Positions 1 to 10,706 of a stretch of DNA of 64,000 bases are shown piece after piece (position 1 is the first letter of the stretch; every line of letters starts with the position of its first letter). This stretch comes from Semisulcospira habei. Lineage: Eukaryota; Mollusca; Gastropoda; Semisulcospiridae. The notes below the pieces were generated by a model. It was not told the origin of the DNA and did not search any database. It saw only the letters and a list, made by a program, of their open reading frames with translations. The position numbers were made by a program, and so were the translations under genes. The stretch lies in assembly GCA_036245525.1 (NCBI GenBank), contig BTPG01000004.1, forward strand, positions 51,483,258 to 51,547,257. The letters are read 5' to 3'.

Positions 1-40
1 AACTCGAATTAACTAACTAACTAACTTCGCTCAAACTGGG

Positions 41-207
41 GACCGGGGGTAGCTCAGGTGCTGTAAAGCGCCGGACTCTGGATCGTCAGGTTGCGGGTTC
101 GAACCCGGTGGGATCAAAACTGTGTACCGACCCTATTTGGTGCCCCGTCCTTGAAATCACCTTCGTGCTATCAAAAGACGTTAAACCCTAACGTGAACGC
201 GATCCAA
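41..207 (+). repeat. tRNA-derived SINE
   Basis: A polymerase III type head is visible: an A-box-like TAGCTCAGGTG at 50-60 and a B box GGGTTCGAACCC at 95-106. The first and last bases do not form a tRNA acceptor stem, so this is a SINE head rather than a functional tRNA gene. The body ends in GACGTTAAACCCTAAC (about 177-192), a tail type common in molluscan SINEs. A run of TTAAC-like repeats at 8-26 precedes it and may be the tail of another copy. Confidence 0.7.
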
Positions 208-240
208 CTGCGAGAGACACAGATCCTCATGAGCCCCCAA
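208..240. repeat. HpA half element
   Basis: One arm only of the HpA foldback (GAGACACAGATCCTCATGAG), directly behind the SINE tail. The other arm is missing. Confidence 0.4.
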
Positions 241-333
241 GAAACCAGTCCAAGAAAGCTGGCGCCACACACTCCAAATATGGATCCAAGCAGCAGTGAA
301 ATACTTAAAATGTGAAGAAAGGATCCACATACA

Positions 334-495
<162 letters not shown>

Positions 496-603
496 TTAGT
501 GGATGGAAGGAGTTAAGTTTTTGTTTTAATACTCAAAGTCAGTGAGGGTGAGAGTTGAGAGATAGACTTTTGACACGCCGCTGAGCCCCGGCTCAGGTAA
601 AAA

Positions 604-705
604 TTCCTGAATGTGGGAGTTGACCTCTGAGGGCTACAGATAAGGAGACAGATCGACCATGATACGTCAAGGGTTGTGCCAAAATACCTTGTCGTCCAAA
701 GTCCT
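604..705. repeat. HpC partial copy
   Basis: Matches the outer segment and first arm of HpC (GGGAGTTGACCTCTGAGG, then GATCGACCATGATA and CAAGGGTTGTGCCA). The second arm is absent. Confidence 0.55.
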
Positions 706-1138
706 CTACTTAGTCAGTATATATTTGTCCATTTCGGGTTTTCGCTTTCTATCGGCAACACTAAAGAAACGGAGACATCTAAATGGTGGCTTTGGTTTGT
801 TTTCAGTGAGCCGGCTTAGCTGGTTGAAAGTCAAGTTAGACTACTTTATGGTCAGGGCTGATACAACAGCAAGCTAGTGCATGTTTTCGCTAACGAAGAA
901 CATTTATAAGAGTTCTGGAAGTTTTCATTCAATAACATGCATGCCCAGTCAAAGAATGCTCACTGTGTTTGATGCAGACAGTGTAACGGCACAACCCCAA
1001 CAGCAGCAAGCGCCGACCCACTTTTTTAAGCATCAGAGGTGAAAGAAAGCATGCGCCGGAGTGGCGACTGCGGAAGTGACGTTATTAGAGGCGCTAGAGC
1101 CGGAGTCTTCCGCAATTTGGATACCTTAATTCCTAATG

Positions 1139-1181
1139 CGCGAAAGGTCATCGGACCGACATCGACCCGATGGCCTTTGCG
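1139..1181. repeat. Short hairpin, HpG-like ends
   Basis: The arms CGAAAGGTCATCGG and CCGATGGCCTTTGCG pair around a short centre. The termini resemble the outer part of HpG (ccatcgg...cctttgc), so this may be an internally deleted HpG. Confidence 0.45.
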
Positions 1182-1260
1182 GACTCGGTTTTTATCTATC
1201 TAACATGAGTAGAATTTTTTTTTTTAAATTTTTATTGAAGCCGCCAATGACTACTATCAA

Positions 1261-1479
1261 ACACACTCTACCCCAGGACCGACATCCCCCAATTTTGACC
1301 TTGCCCTCAGAAGGACTGTATTACAATTCTAGAGACAGATCGAGCATGATAGTTCAAGGGTGGTGCCAGAATAGCTTGACGCCTCTGGGCGCCAACGGTA
1401 TTCCGGCACAACCCTTGAACTAGCATGCTCGATCCGCCGTGCCTTGCTGTGGTGTCAGTGTCGGCGTTGAATGAGTTGC
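1261..1479. repeat. HpC, decayed full-length copy
   Basis: The full HpC layout is recognisable: CACTCTACCCC at the left, arms GATCGAGCATGATAGTTCAA and its complement, centre GCGCC, and GTTGAATGAGTT at the right. Both terminal TTAA motifs are mutated. Confidence 0.75.
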
Positions 1480-2630
1480 ATCGTGTTGCGGCACCTCGGC
1501 CCACCCGTGCACCCGATTCCAGCCCTCACAAGACAGACAGAAGTGACTGCCAAACTAGTGCACCGTCATTTGTCTTGTGAAGAGTAACTTACGGTGACCG
1601 ACTGAAGAGCACTCACACCACTCGCGGGCACGCGGCCGCGTACCGCTTTCGGACTCTGAGGGACGATTATGGATTCTAAACAACCTCAAGTGGCCTTTAT
1701 TATGTCCGCGCGCAGATAATGACATCGTCAACACACAATTCATGACGTGGCTTACTGAGCGCTCCAGTAACACAGACCAAAGTTTCATTTACAGCCAGCA
1801 CAGAAATCCTTCTGAATCCTCGGAATCTTTGGGGGACCCATGAAGACCTGTGTTTCTTGCAGGTGTAAATCTAAGAGGGAAGGAAGACCGATGACCTGTA
1901 GCACAATGTTGCCACTCACGGCGGCTTTTAGAAATCCGCGGGACGGCGAAAAACACAATAAAGCCATGACTGTAGAAATAAATACGAATATGATCTGTGA
2001 ACAAAATAAACATTGCAATAAAATAACGAAAATGACTTACGTTTGGGAGCCTTTGCGGTGTACACTGAAGCAGGGACCAGAGAAACATACAGACAGACAC
2101 CCGACGGACGGACGGACAGACAGACGGATGGAGGGACGGAGGCAGGAAGGATAGACAGAAAGAAAAAAAAAACAACAGATATCGACAAACAGAATAATAA
2201 TCTTTCATAAAAATTGTTCACAGTTTTCTTTTTATGTTCGGCCCAAACGACTGATTGATCCAAGAATGGTGTTTTGGTTTGTGATTGTACACCTCGCGAT
2301 CCTAGGTTAAAAAAAATGTTCACGATCAGAGATTAGTACACAATGATTGAAACGACACACGAATATAAAAGTACGAAAGACGTACACATACGTTTCACTA
2401 AATCTGTAAATCGATGCCGGCAAATTTCAGATCTTGCGTTATGCCAAAGCATATGCACCGTCTCTTCAGCTATTGGCAACAATCATTAAAAAAAATCTTG
2501 AAAGCGATCTCCGCATATTCGCACATTAAATCCTATTCAGCTTCTCCTGACCTCACAGAAAGGCCAACTCGCTATTCTGCTCTCCTGAAAAACGTCGATT
2601 GAGTACTTACACATGCTGATACGGCGGTCG
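1480..2630. other. Intergenic, no gene seen
   Basis: No coding signal that I recognise. It contains a GACG/GACA-rich simple stretch near 2089-2160 and A-rich patches. Reading frames here are short and lack family motifs. Confidence 0.5.
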
Positions 2631-2694
2631 CAAGAGGCATGAATCCACATGAGCCCCCGCAATTGCGGGGGCTCATGAGAATTCATGCCTCGTG
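2631..2694. repeat. HpA foldback
   Basis: HpA is the commonest element here: about 64-70 bp, almost wholly palindromic, consensus outer arm GCAAGAGGCATAGATYCTC, inner arm ATGAGCCCCYGC and a 4-base loop. This copy has a paired variant: ATGAAT in the left arm is matched by ATTCAT in the right. Confidence 0.9.
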
Positions 2695-3353
2695 CTCTAA
2701 AACTGCCTCCTCATAATCCCCAAGCATAAGGTAGTAATGTAGAGCTGACACGGCGATGACCGTACACTCCTCTAAGAAAATATTGAGCTCTCAGTATGTT
2801 TTGTGAGCGCTGGCCATTTGTCACTTACCGCAAAGTTGACAGTTGGTATTATACTGTTGCGGGCTCTCGCACAAACACTGGGCACGGGAAGGCGCAGTGA
2901 TACTTATATCTTCAGACAAGTATACCGATTGGTAGTGAGGAGTCACAGACCGAAAACCCAGCAGCCTCTTCTGATATGTGAAACACATGCATAAAAGTCT
3001 AATCCCAGTGAAAAAAAATGGCGTACGGAGTTAAAATTATGAGCTGTGACCTTTTGTAGATGGCTAGGATTTTGCTGTCGCAAATAGAGGAATAAAAGCC
3101 GGGTACCAAGCTAGTTCCAAGGAACATGGACACTGGGAGATCAGCAACATAAATTGTAGAAAGTAAAACCCTACCGGCAAAGAGAGTGTATTATAATGAT
3201 TCCCCTGATGCTACTGGGGTTTATGGTGATCTGTGCCGATGGCAGATGAAAGCAATTCCTGCAATACTGATTAAAATGCTAACATTGTGAGTTCACGTCT
3301 AGTACCCTGGGCCCTGGCCAGTCCATAGAAAAAAGAAATTAATCCGGATCAAT
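2695..3353. other. Intergenic, no gene seen
   Basis: AT-rich unique-looking sequence without recognisable coding or repeat structure. Confidence 0.4.
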
Positions 3354-3423
3354 CAGCAACAGGCGTAGATCCTCATGAGCCCCTGCAACCGCAGGGGCTC
3401 ATGAGGATCTATGCCTTTTGCAG
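3354..3423. repeat. HpA foldback
   Basis: Near-perfect arms with loop AACC, preceded by CAGCAA and followed by GCAGATG, the usual asymmetric flanks of this family. Confidence 0.9.
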
Positions 3424-3477
3424 ATGACAGGAGCTGAGGACGCGATAATGTTATTCCAGTAGAGCAGTACAGGCGTC

Positions 3478-3590
3478 AGTTGCATGAGCGAGCTTAGTCC
3501 TGCACCAGCCACTAAGCAAGGTGCGCCGCTATAGTATACCGGCGCACCTTGCTTAGTGGCTGTGCAGGACTAAGCTCGCTCATGCAACTA
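3478..3590. repeat. HpF foldback
   Basis: HpF has arms AGTTGCATGAGCGAGCTTAG...CACTAAGCAAGGTGCGCCG and their complement around TATAGTATAC. About 113 bp, the arms nearly perfect except for a few bases near CAGCCAC. Confidence 0.92.
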
Positions 3591-3774
3591 GCCCCAGGAC
3601 CACAGCAAGCGACTTAGCATGACCCGCGGGTCACGAGGGAATGGACGCGTTTCAGTTTTGACTGGCAGGACTTTGGTACGTTTAACCCAAGACATCCTGA
3701 TCCTGATTTTCGTTACATCTGCTGATCGTCCTATGAAGGCTACATTACAGATTACAAGATAGATCAACTGTTTG

Positions 3775-3805
3775 AGTTCAAGGGTGGTGCCAGAATAGCG
3801 TAGTC
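3775..3805. repeat. HpC arm fragment
   Basis: GAGTTCAAGGGTGGTGCCAG and a few further bases of one HpC arm, lying just outside the intact copy at 3816. Confidence 0.6.
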
Positions 3806-3815
3806 GATTCTGCAG

Positions 3816-4030
3816 TTAACTCATTCTACCCCAGACACACCACGGCAAGATATGGATCGACCATGATAGTTCAAGGGTGATGTCAGAATAGCTTGGCGCC
3901 TATGGGCGCCAAGCTATTCTGGCATCACCCTTGAACAAATCATGGTCGAACTGTGTCCTGCACTGCAATGCAGTCTTCAGAGGACAACGGCAAAAATTGG
4001 GGATTTCGGTCTTGGGGTACAATGAGTTAA
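3816..4030. repeat. HpC foldback, intact, TTAA ends
   Basis: Reference copy of HpC, 215 bp from TTAA to TTAA. Termini are TTAACTCATTCTACCCC and GGGGTACAATGAGTTAA. The core palindrome (about 3856-3950) has arms GATCGACCATGATAGTTCAA...AATAGCTTGGCGCC. Outer segments are not complementary apart from the last 17 bp, so there is a polarity. TTAA ends are typical of piggyBac-type integration; the family assignment is inference. Confidence 0.88.
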
Positions 4031-4287
4031 CACTCTTTCAGAAAGCCGTTGTATAAATAAATTAATTGTGCCTGACTTCTCGTTACGAAAAATAAATCGC
4101 TCGTGCTCAGTACCGTACGACAAAATGCGAGCTGACGCTTTTGCGTAAGCGGAGGTCACTAGCGGGCGTAATTTATTTTCCACATGTACTTTTCAAAGAC
4201 TCACGGGGTGACTGAATCCCCTGAATGCGTTATCTTCGTGCATATTTTTGAACCACAACTGATTTAGGCCGGAGAGCCTCTGTTATA
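4031..4287. other. Intergenic, no gene seen
   Basis: No repeat or coding structure recognised. Confidence 0.35.
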
Positions 4288-4433
4288 TACTGACGAGCAA
4301 AAGAAGTGCAACTTTTTTTTTTAAAATCATCGGAAACACTGAAAAGAAATTCGCCGTTTTTTTAATCGTCGGAAAAATATGTCGCATGTCTTTTTAGGTA
4401 CCCAAAATGGCGCATTTCTTTTGCTCGTCAGTA
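4288..4433. repeat. HpH MITE with TA ends
   Basis: An 18-bp terminal inverted repeat TACTGACGAGCAAAAGAA is exact at both ends, with a partly paired interior holding CATCGGAAA/TCGTCGGAAA segments. The TA ends suggest a mariner-type non-autonomous element. A second copy lies at 58794. Confidence 0.8.
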
Positions 4434-4910
4434 TAGTTTAAAAGGACAACGCGCTAAGTATTAATGTGCAAAAGTGTGTAATGGCAAGTGCCGCTGTTTT
4501 TTGCTTCCTTTATTTATAGCTTCACATTACAAATAAATCGAGTATATACGCCGAGCGTCTAATGATCGGGATTTCGACGCTTTAAGGCCAGGGAGGTCAT
4601 GTAAATCTAAGCAACAAAACAAAGCGGGCTAATATCAACCCGTCATTGTCTCAAGTGCATCTCACCGGTCACTCGGGTGATAACGTCGTACGGGGAAAAT
4701 TTATGGCCAATCGAAAAGCTAAACGCCATAGTACATAGGCCAACACATGTTAGCTAACTCGGAACAAATACTGCACGCGCGACACAGCAGTGAGACTCCA
4801 AGACCTATACTAATGGTCAAAACTTAAGAGCCACCCCACTTTTTTGTATCATTGTTTATCGTCGCAAGTACGCTAATAAAATACAATGTTCTTTCGATTC
4901 AAATGGCCCC
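4434..4910. other. Intergenic, no gene seen
   Basis: Unique-looking AT-rich sequence between the HpH element and the R1 repeat; nothing recognised. Confidence 0.35.
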
Positions 4911-5293
4911 CACCCGGGTCTGCCCTGGGGGACTTGGGTGGGGTTAACTACTTTTTAGTTCCCAGGGTCACCCTGGTCAGGCCCACAGGGTGGGTTTCCT
5001 TTCTATTCTGGGCCATGTGTTTTTGTCTACCCTTGGTGCATTCACCTGTATTTTCCTTTTTTAAACTCTCCCTACTGTCTGCGCTGCCTGTAGCTCTTGA
5101 TATTGGATGTGTGTTGCTAAATGGTCTTAGCTTTATCTAGGCCCCATGTCGTAGGTTTATTTAACGTATTGGACCGGCTGGCGACATACATTCAATATTC
5201 TGTTTAGTTTTTTTTTTCACAAGCAGTGCAGGCACGTCCTGAGAAAGCCTTTTTGCTGACGGGACGTTAAGCAATGTACAATCACTCAATCGA
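4911..5293 (+). repeat. R1 dispersed repeat, copy 1
   Basis: About 383 bp nearly identical to 62902-63287 in the same orientation. It starts CACCCGGGTCTGCCCTGGGG and ends GGACGTTAAGCAATGTACAA with a decayed CAAT tail. A fixed 3' end with a short-unit tail is typical of a non-LTR retrotransposon or SINE; no reverse transcriptase is present. Apparent reading frames in it lack homology I recognise. Confidence 0.85.
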
Positions 5294-5841
5294 TCCAAAT
5301 GGGTCAAAAGTTGACCATAGACAGTCCACTGTACAGGGAACAATAGACAACAATTCATCACTTTCCACAAAAGTGTCAAATGCACGTGAAACATCGTCAG
5401 TTTTTTTTTGTGAAAAGCTGTGCGATATTGGCAAGCGTACCAAAGGCAGGCAGGTGGGAAAACTGGGTAAAGTCGTGATGCACGTGCTAAAGGGGTCGGT
5501 CGTGAACACTGAACACCTCTGTTTCGTTACAAATACCGGTACACTAGGCCTAATTGTCATTTTCCTAACCATGCCACCGTGACCACGACGAAGCCTAAAG
5601 CCAGTAGACCAAGGCCGGGCGCTAGCATGGCTGCAGGATGGAATTTCCGGGCGAGAAGTTGGGAGACGTCTTGGGGGGTGTCCCATTCAGTGATCTGCTG
5701 GCACGATTCTAAGAAACTAGAAGGGCAGAACGACGACCCTGCTCAGGACGCCCGCGCTGCACCAGCAGAAGGGAGGACAGATACCTCTCTGTGGCGGTTC
5801 TGCGCGACCGAACTGTCACGTCAACCACTCTGCCACGTCAA
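5294..5841. other. Intergenic, no gene seen
   Basis: Moderate GC sequence. Overlapping open frames on both strands (for example 5282-5686 minus) carry no recognisable domain. Confidence 0.35.
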
Positions 5842-6250
5842 CTGATGGCGCAGTGGTTAAGGCGCCTGCCACCAATGCCAAAGGTGCGTGGTTCGATACC
5901 GGGTTCCGGCGTTGGACTTTTCTCCTCTGGTAAGTGTCACCGTTAATTCGGGCGGACCGTCGGGGGTTCTTTCTACGGGTACTCCGGTTCTTCCACCCCC
6001 CCCCCCCATCCCCCACCCCCCACACTTTGGTACCGGTCTCAGGCCACTTTACAAATTTCAAATACAAGCGATCAAAAATCTCTGTAACTTCAGTAGCTGA
6101 CTGGCCCGTCGTTTGTCTTGTACTGTGTTTGTCTTAAATGGCGTAAATCCGTGTCTGTTTCGTGAGTGTGTGTGTTGGGTTTCAGGCGCGGCGCTTTGAG
6201 TCGATTTCCCCAAAATTGAGAAAAAGCGCCTATATAATAACGGTATTATT
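5842..6250 (+). repeat. tRNA-derived SINE, long type
   Basis: Head GATGGCGCAGTGGTTAAGG gives the A box and GGTTCGATACC (5890-5900) the B box. The body runs through CCGTTAATTCGGGCGGACCG and a C-rich stretch (5995-6007), and ends with AAAAGCGCCTATATAATAAC and a short TTA-like tail. It has no acceptor stem, so it is not a tRNA gene. Compared with the SINE at 41 it has a different head and body. Confidence 0.75.
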
Positions 6251-6252
6251 AT

Positions 6253-6495
6253 GTTAACGTCATCAGAAGCACAGTCTGCCGACGTCTGCGCGAGATTGGC
6301 CTGGCTTCACGCAGAGCAGCAGTGAGAATACCCCTCACTCCAGCTCATCGTAGAGCCCGGGTTGCCTGGTGTCGTCAACATGTGAGGTGGAACAGACTCC
6401 AGTGGACTCAGGTTCTGTTTACTGACGAGTCCCGGTTTACTGTGTCCTTCAACGACGGCAGGGTGAGGGTCTGGAGATTCAAGGATGGATGCGTC
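6253..6495 (+). pseudogene. Tc1-type transposase fragment
   Basis: One frame reads STVCRRLREIGLASRRAA, then TPAHRRARVAWCRQH and LQWTQVLFTDESRFTV. This is the end of the helix-turn-helix region and the start of the DDE catalytic domain of a Tc1/mariner transposase; the Asp of FTDESRF is the second catalytic residue, as known for the family. The N-terminus, the first catalytic Asp region and everything after VRVWRF are missing, so it is a dead internal fragment, about a fifth of a usual 340-residue protein. It begins almost at the tail of the preceding SINE. Confidence 0.82.
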
Positions 6496-6612
6496 CAAGA
6501 GTTTACATTAGTGACTAATATGCGACATAGCCCTTACATTTGAACTCCGACATGCAAGTGATGGATCAAAGAAATAAAGCAGAACCTTTGAGCGACCACC
6601 CTTACTAGCGAT

Positions 6613-6711
6613 CACCTGTCACTAAAGACCATCATTTAGGTGGCTGTAGCTGTGACTGTGGCTGTAGCTGTGACTGTAGCCACCTAAATGATTGTCTTTA
6701 ATAACAGGTGA
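6613..6711. repeat. Single-copy hairpin with duplicated loop
   Basis: Arms CACCTGTCACTAAAGACCAT...TTTAGGTGGCT pair with AGCCACCTAAATG...CAGGTG. The loop contains two copies of GTAGCTGTGACTGTGGC-like 18-mers. Confidence 0.75.
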
Positions 6712-6752
6712 CATTTTTTGGCTTTCAAGACATCTCTTGAGCGAGCGCTTGT

Positions 6753-6801
6753 CTTTTCAAACCACTTTTTTTCTTGAAAAGAAAAAAGGTGGTTGCAAAA
6801 C
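6753..6801. repeat. Small hairpin
   Basis: TTTCAAACCACTTTTTTTCTT pairs with AAGAAAAAAGGTGGTTGCAAA, about 21-bp arms with one or two mismatches. Not seen elsewhere in the window. Confidence 0.5.
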
Positions 6802-6966
6802 AGTTCTACCGTATACGCAGCGCACTTGAGCTGTCATGGTCCATCCATCTCCCGCAGCTTGCAATTAGTGAGGAAAATCCCACACTGTTTACCGTCTCGT
6901 TCGGCATGTCGCTTGTGCACGCAGAGGACCGACGTTTGGTGGTTGTCAAGGAAACCATGAACTAGG

Positions 6967-7027
6967 TGCGTGTGCTGGTCTGTGATTTGGATTACGCCGT
7001 AAGGTCCAAAATCACATATCAGCACAA
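6967..7027. repeat. HpB foldback, centre damaged
   Basis: HpB has consensus arm GTGTGCTGGTCTGTGATTTT then GGACCTTACGGC and a short loop. This copy lost part of the left inner arm (GATTTGGATTACG) but keeps the right arm CCGTAAGGTCCAAAATCACA. Confidence 0.75.
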
Positions 7028-7097
7028 ACAATGATTGACGTTGAGAATCTAATAATCGAACTGTACTACACAGGGGCGGCTCTGTGTGGAGGGAGGC

Positions 7098-7256
7098 CCC
7101 TCCCCCCCCCCTCCCCTCCGACCCAAAATTCTTTTCGGGGTGTTTGTACCCCCTCTCCCCTTCCCCTACGTTTAATATCTTGGCGAGTTTATACAACACG
7201 CACGCGCCTTCCACTAATCCACGACCCCCCCCCCCCACCCCCGCACCCGCCCCCGC
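7098..7256. repeat. C-rich low-complexity region
   Basis: Several C runs (7098-7120, 7225-7256) and CCCCTCTCCCC stretches, giving proline- or glycine-rich open frames that are not genes. Confidence 0.7.
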
Positions 7257-7541
7257 TTTTCGATTTTTCGGCCCCTGAAAGCAAGGTCCAGTGTCGTGGA
7301 GCCCTTTGAGGTTGAAGGTCCCAAACAAAATGTTGGAAACCTCCCTTCCCCCTCCTTCCCCCCGAGGTAACTGATCCGCTTCGCCTTCTGCTACACCATA
7401 GAGGCATGCAGAACATTTATCAAGGACAAACCTTCTCTCGGATACTTTCAAGCAACAGCGGTACTGAAAAGTTACGTGTGCAATTTGTTTAATTTAGGCC
7501 TATATTTTATTCTGTCGCAAGTCTTCAAAGGTACAGGGATC

Positions 7542-7632
7542 GGTTGCATGGGCAAGCATCAACAATTCACCAAGCAACGTGCCTCGCTATAGAGGACACC
7601 TTGCTAAGTGGCTTGCACAGGGCTCAGATACT
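7542..7632. repeat. HpF, decayed copy
   Basis: GGTTGCATGGGCAAGC, GCCTCGCTATAG and CACCTTGCTAAGTGGCTT correspond to HpF segments. The arms are eroded. Confidence 0.6.
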
Positions 7633-7666
7633 ACTACTAGGCCTACTACTACTACTACTACTACTA
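7629..7666. repeat. (CTA)n microsatellite
   Basis: CTACTACTA runs interrupted by AGGC, next to the decayed HpF copy. Confidence 0.85.
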
Positions 7667-7845
7667 ATCGCTCAAGAGCGCTCGTGCGGCAACTGGCCTC
7701 CATGCTTCTATGAAACTTTTTCATTTCGCCGCCATTGAACCGGACCACAATTAAAGCTCAAATGTAGTGCATGATTGCATAGTATCGAGTTATTACGTTT
7801 AAGTGTAACTGCCGCTTGCTATGTGCGTGCATAAGATCCTCGGGC

Positions 7846-7897
7846 CCACTGTGGCCGTCGTGGGCCTGAACACGTTGTGCTACTGGGGTAAGGATGA
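7846..7897. repeat. HpG half element
   Basis: CGGGCCCACTGTGGCCGTCG then GGGCCTGAACACGTTGTGCT and ACTGGGG: the right half of the HpG palindrome (see 12688). Confidence 0.6.
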
Positions 7898-7914
7898 CTC
7901 GGTCTATATTGCAA

Positions 7915-7945
7915 CCGTGTTCGGCGTTACAACCCAAATAACTAA
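7915..7945 (+). repeat. SINE-type tail
   Basis: TTCGGCGTTACAACCCAAAT followed by AACTAACTAA resembles the GGCGTTAAA...TAAC tails seen at 177 and 52034. Confidence 0.4.
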
Positions 7946-8247
7946 CTAAATTGCAACCCGCTTGACTTAAGACGTGAAAAAGTCGATACCCATAGAATTA
8001 ATTAATAATTAAGACATGCGTCAGGGCACAAAGTGCATAATAAATAAGCAAGCTGAAAGTTTGCACGCCAGTATTTCTGAAATTGTGCCACAGAGGGTCG
8101 AGTCGGCACCATAAACATTGGCCTAATTAGTAAAAGGCAGCGCTTTGTCTTTTGGCGGCTAATTGGAATACAATAATTAGCAATTCCACTGAGTGAACAA
8201 CATCAAGTAGCAACAGCAATAGCCGCCATGGTATTCGCTTTCCATGT

Positions 8248-8465
8248 TTAACTCATTCAGGCCCGACACACCACAGCAAGACATGGATCGAGCATCATTG
8301 ATAGTTCAAAGGTGGTGTCAGAATAGCTTGGCGCCCATTGGCGCCAAGCTATTCTGGCACCACCTTTGAACTATCATGCTCGATCTGTCTCTAGAATTGT
8401 AATACAGTCCTTCAGAGGGCAACGTCAAAATTTGAAGATTTCGGTCCTGGGGTTGAATGTGTTAA
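8248..8465. repeat. HpC foldback, TTAA ends
   Basis: 218 bp from TTAA to TTAA. The arms read GTTCAAAGGTGGTGTCAG... and GGCACCACCTTTGAAC, so the extra A in AAAGG is matched by TTTG in the other arm. Confidence 0.88.
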
Positions 8466-8636
8466 CTTCGTTTTGTCGAAACTGAGACAGAACGGTGACA
8501 ATCTTGCAGGCAGATATAACTAAAAGGGAGGCAATACTTTTGCTTTTGCACATGCTCCACGTAGGGATTTGCTTCCCTTGCTTTGTCACGAACTCTTTTG
8601 GTCAGCGGCAGGAGGTGCACTAGGAGGTGTAATAGG

Positions 8637-8672
8637 ATTACTACAAGGCGTAGATATTTACGCCTAGTAGTA
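8637..8672. repeat. Small hairpin
   Basis: TTACTACAAGGCGTA pairs with TACGCCTAGTAGTAA around GATATT. Confidence 0.5.
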
Positions 8673-9387
8673 ATTTGCAGCCAATCACAGCTCACGCATC
8701 GCTACCACGTGACTAGTTACTAAGTTACTACTAATCATTATTATCACGAGTAGAAATGGCCGTGTAGTGAGTAATACTTAGGCCCTACGTCAGTGCTAGG
8801 TCAATGTTTGATGTGTGTGACGTATGCAGTCTCGCAGTCTCTCGAAATATTGCTGTGACGTACTGCTGCAGTTTTGTTCATGTGAACCGCAGCTTGCTTC
8901 TCAGTACATCCTCACACACATCAAATTATTGCTCTATGTACCCACTCCATGAAATTTCTCCTTCTTTGACACATGTACTGATACTATATTGTATAACAAA
9001 GCAAATTAATATGTATGAGCTTGCTCGATATGCTTTCCTTCCCATATCAGTAATCCCTTGCAGACCAGAAAGACTCAATCTTGATACTTGTCTGTCCGCA
9101 ATGCAAAAACGCTATAGTATGCGCATACTGTCACATTAGCAAGCTCCTTATGCTCACTAGTAATGAAATACTTCTTAGTGTGTACGCACGCTCGAAATTA
9201 CTTTCCCATACATACACATAAACGGAGAATAGGCAGCAGCAAACACTGACTCGAATCGAATCGCCACATTATTGAGATTGACGACACTGATGTCCGCTAG
9301 TGATAGTGACCTTAGAAAAGGGCTAAATAAACAAACCTGTCGGCATTTTCCGCCATTATCCGTGTTCTAATTACAAGTAGACTTCAC
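8673..9387. other. Intergenic, no gene seen
   Basis: AT-rich. The longest open frame (8804-9139 plus, 111 codons) has no recognisable motif or splice context. Confidence 0.4.
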
Positions 9388-9601
9388 TTAACTCATTCTA
9401 CCCCAACACCGAAATCCCCAAATTGTGCCGTTGTCCTCTGAAGACTGCACTCTAGTGCAGGACACAGATCGACCATGATAGTTCAAGGGTGATGCCAGGA
9501 TAGCTTGGCGCCCATAGGCGCCAAGCTATTCTGTCATCTCCCTTGAACTATCATGATCGAGCCTTATCTTGCTGTGGTGTGTCTGGGGTAGAATGGATTA
9601 A
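9388..9601. repeat. HpC foldback, reverse polarity
   Basis: 214 bp, TTAACTCATTCTACCCCAAC to GGGGTAGAATGGATTAA. The long outer segment (CCGTTGTCCTCTGAAGACTG) is on the left here and on the right at 3816, so it is inserted in the opposite orientation. Confidence 0.88.
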
Positions 9602-10468
9602 CAACACGGACGATTCTAGAAAGCGCTGATGTCTACACAAAATGGCAAACGTATCTCCGCGCTGTCAGTCGACAGTCCAAAAAAGTGGCACACAACAGGG
9701 TCACCATTTGGACAAAATTATAGTACACATCGGAAGTATCACACCCAGGTTCATAAATAGACATAATTATTAATGTCTGTGGTCGCATCTAAGGCAGCTT
9801 TTCCGCTTGTTTTCTCCAACATCGGAGGCGCGGTGCCAGAGGGAGTTTGCACGATGAAACATGTTCAGCAGTGTCAGATTTGCTGGGTTCTGTATGTTTG
9901 AAGCATACATTTAGTGTCGGAAGGTAAAGTTCCCTTCAGCCTATGAGCATGTAAACTTTGCCGCAACATTTCAGAAAAGTCTGACGTAAACTTCAGACTA
10001 TGCGGGCCCTAGATTGTGACGTTAAAGAGTTTTGTGGTGACGTGATTGTTCTAGTACGTGTAGTACACACAGTGGCGCTCAAGGGGTAAGTTTCAGTATG
10101 TTTTAGCGCAAATATGAAGAAAGAAAAAAAAAAAACCGTGAAAATATCCAGCGAAAGTCTACTGACACTGGGCGTAAATCTACCCAGTATGGATGTGTGC
10201 TGTCCCTATTCCATTGAGATATTTTTTTGGAATCATGTTGTGAAGATTCACGCTGAGTTTATTTAGTTCTAAAAATAAGTGGAAACTCAGAGGAACACAT
10301 TTGCACTGTTTAGATGTTCGCCTTGGTGGATTTGCGTGGAGTACATTTTGGTTAGTAGTGTCAAGCTGGGTAGTTCATTTATATCCAAATATAGCGAAAT
10401 TGACCACTTCACCACCAATGGGGGTAATCGGAAGGACTCTAGTAAAGTTTTGTTTTGGACTGGGTACA
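9602..10468. other. Intergenic, no gene seen
   Basis: Nothing recognised apart from an A-run near 10123-10134. Confidence 0.4.
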
Positions 10469-10641
10469 TACATTATATTGAGCAACATTTTGCTTGATAT
10501 AGTGCCGATAAACAGACAGATGTGATTACTTGACTCGAATCAATTAATGTCCTCGTCTTCGACTCGGACATTTTGATTCGAGTCGCGTAATCACATCTGC
10601 CGCACTATATCAAGCAAAATGCTGCTCAATATAATATAATA
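10469..10641. repeat. Long single-copy foldback
   Basis: Imperfect palindrome of about 173 bp. TTGAGCAACATTTTGCTTGA, TATAGTG, ATGTGATTAC and TCGAATCAATT in the left arm each have complements in the right arm in mirrored order. No second copy in the window. Confidence 0.75.
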
Positions 10642-10674
10642 ATGCACACACACAGCTGTATTAGGCATATACAC

Positions 10675-10694
10675 CACTCATCAAAAGAAACTTT
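10675..10694. repeat. Possible Tc1/mariner-type terminus
   Basis: CACTCATCAAAAGAAACTTT resembles ends of Tc1/mariner-like elements. The partner end was not found. Confidence 0.3.
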
Positions 10695-10706
10695 ACTTCG
10701 TTTTGC

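Noticed and set aside
41..112. Functional tRNA gene
   Set aside because: A and B boxes are present but no acceptor stem pairs; SINE body and tail follow.
6834..7451. 205-codon minus frame
   Set aside because: It runs through C-rich low-complexity and a damaged HpB; glycine-rich artefact without homology.
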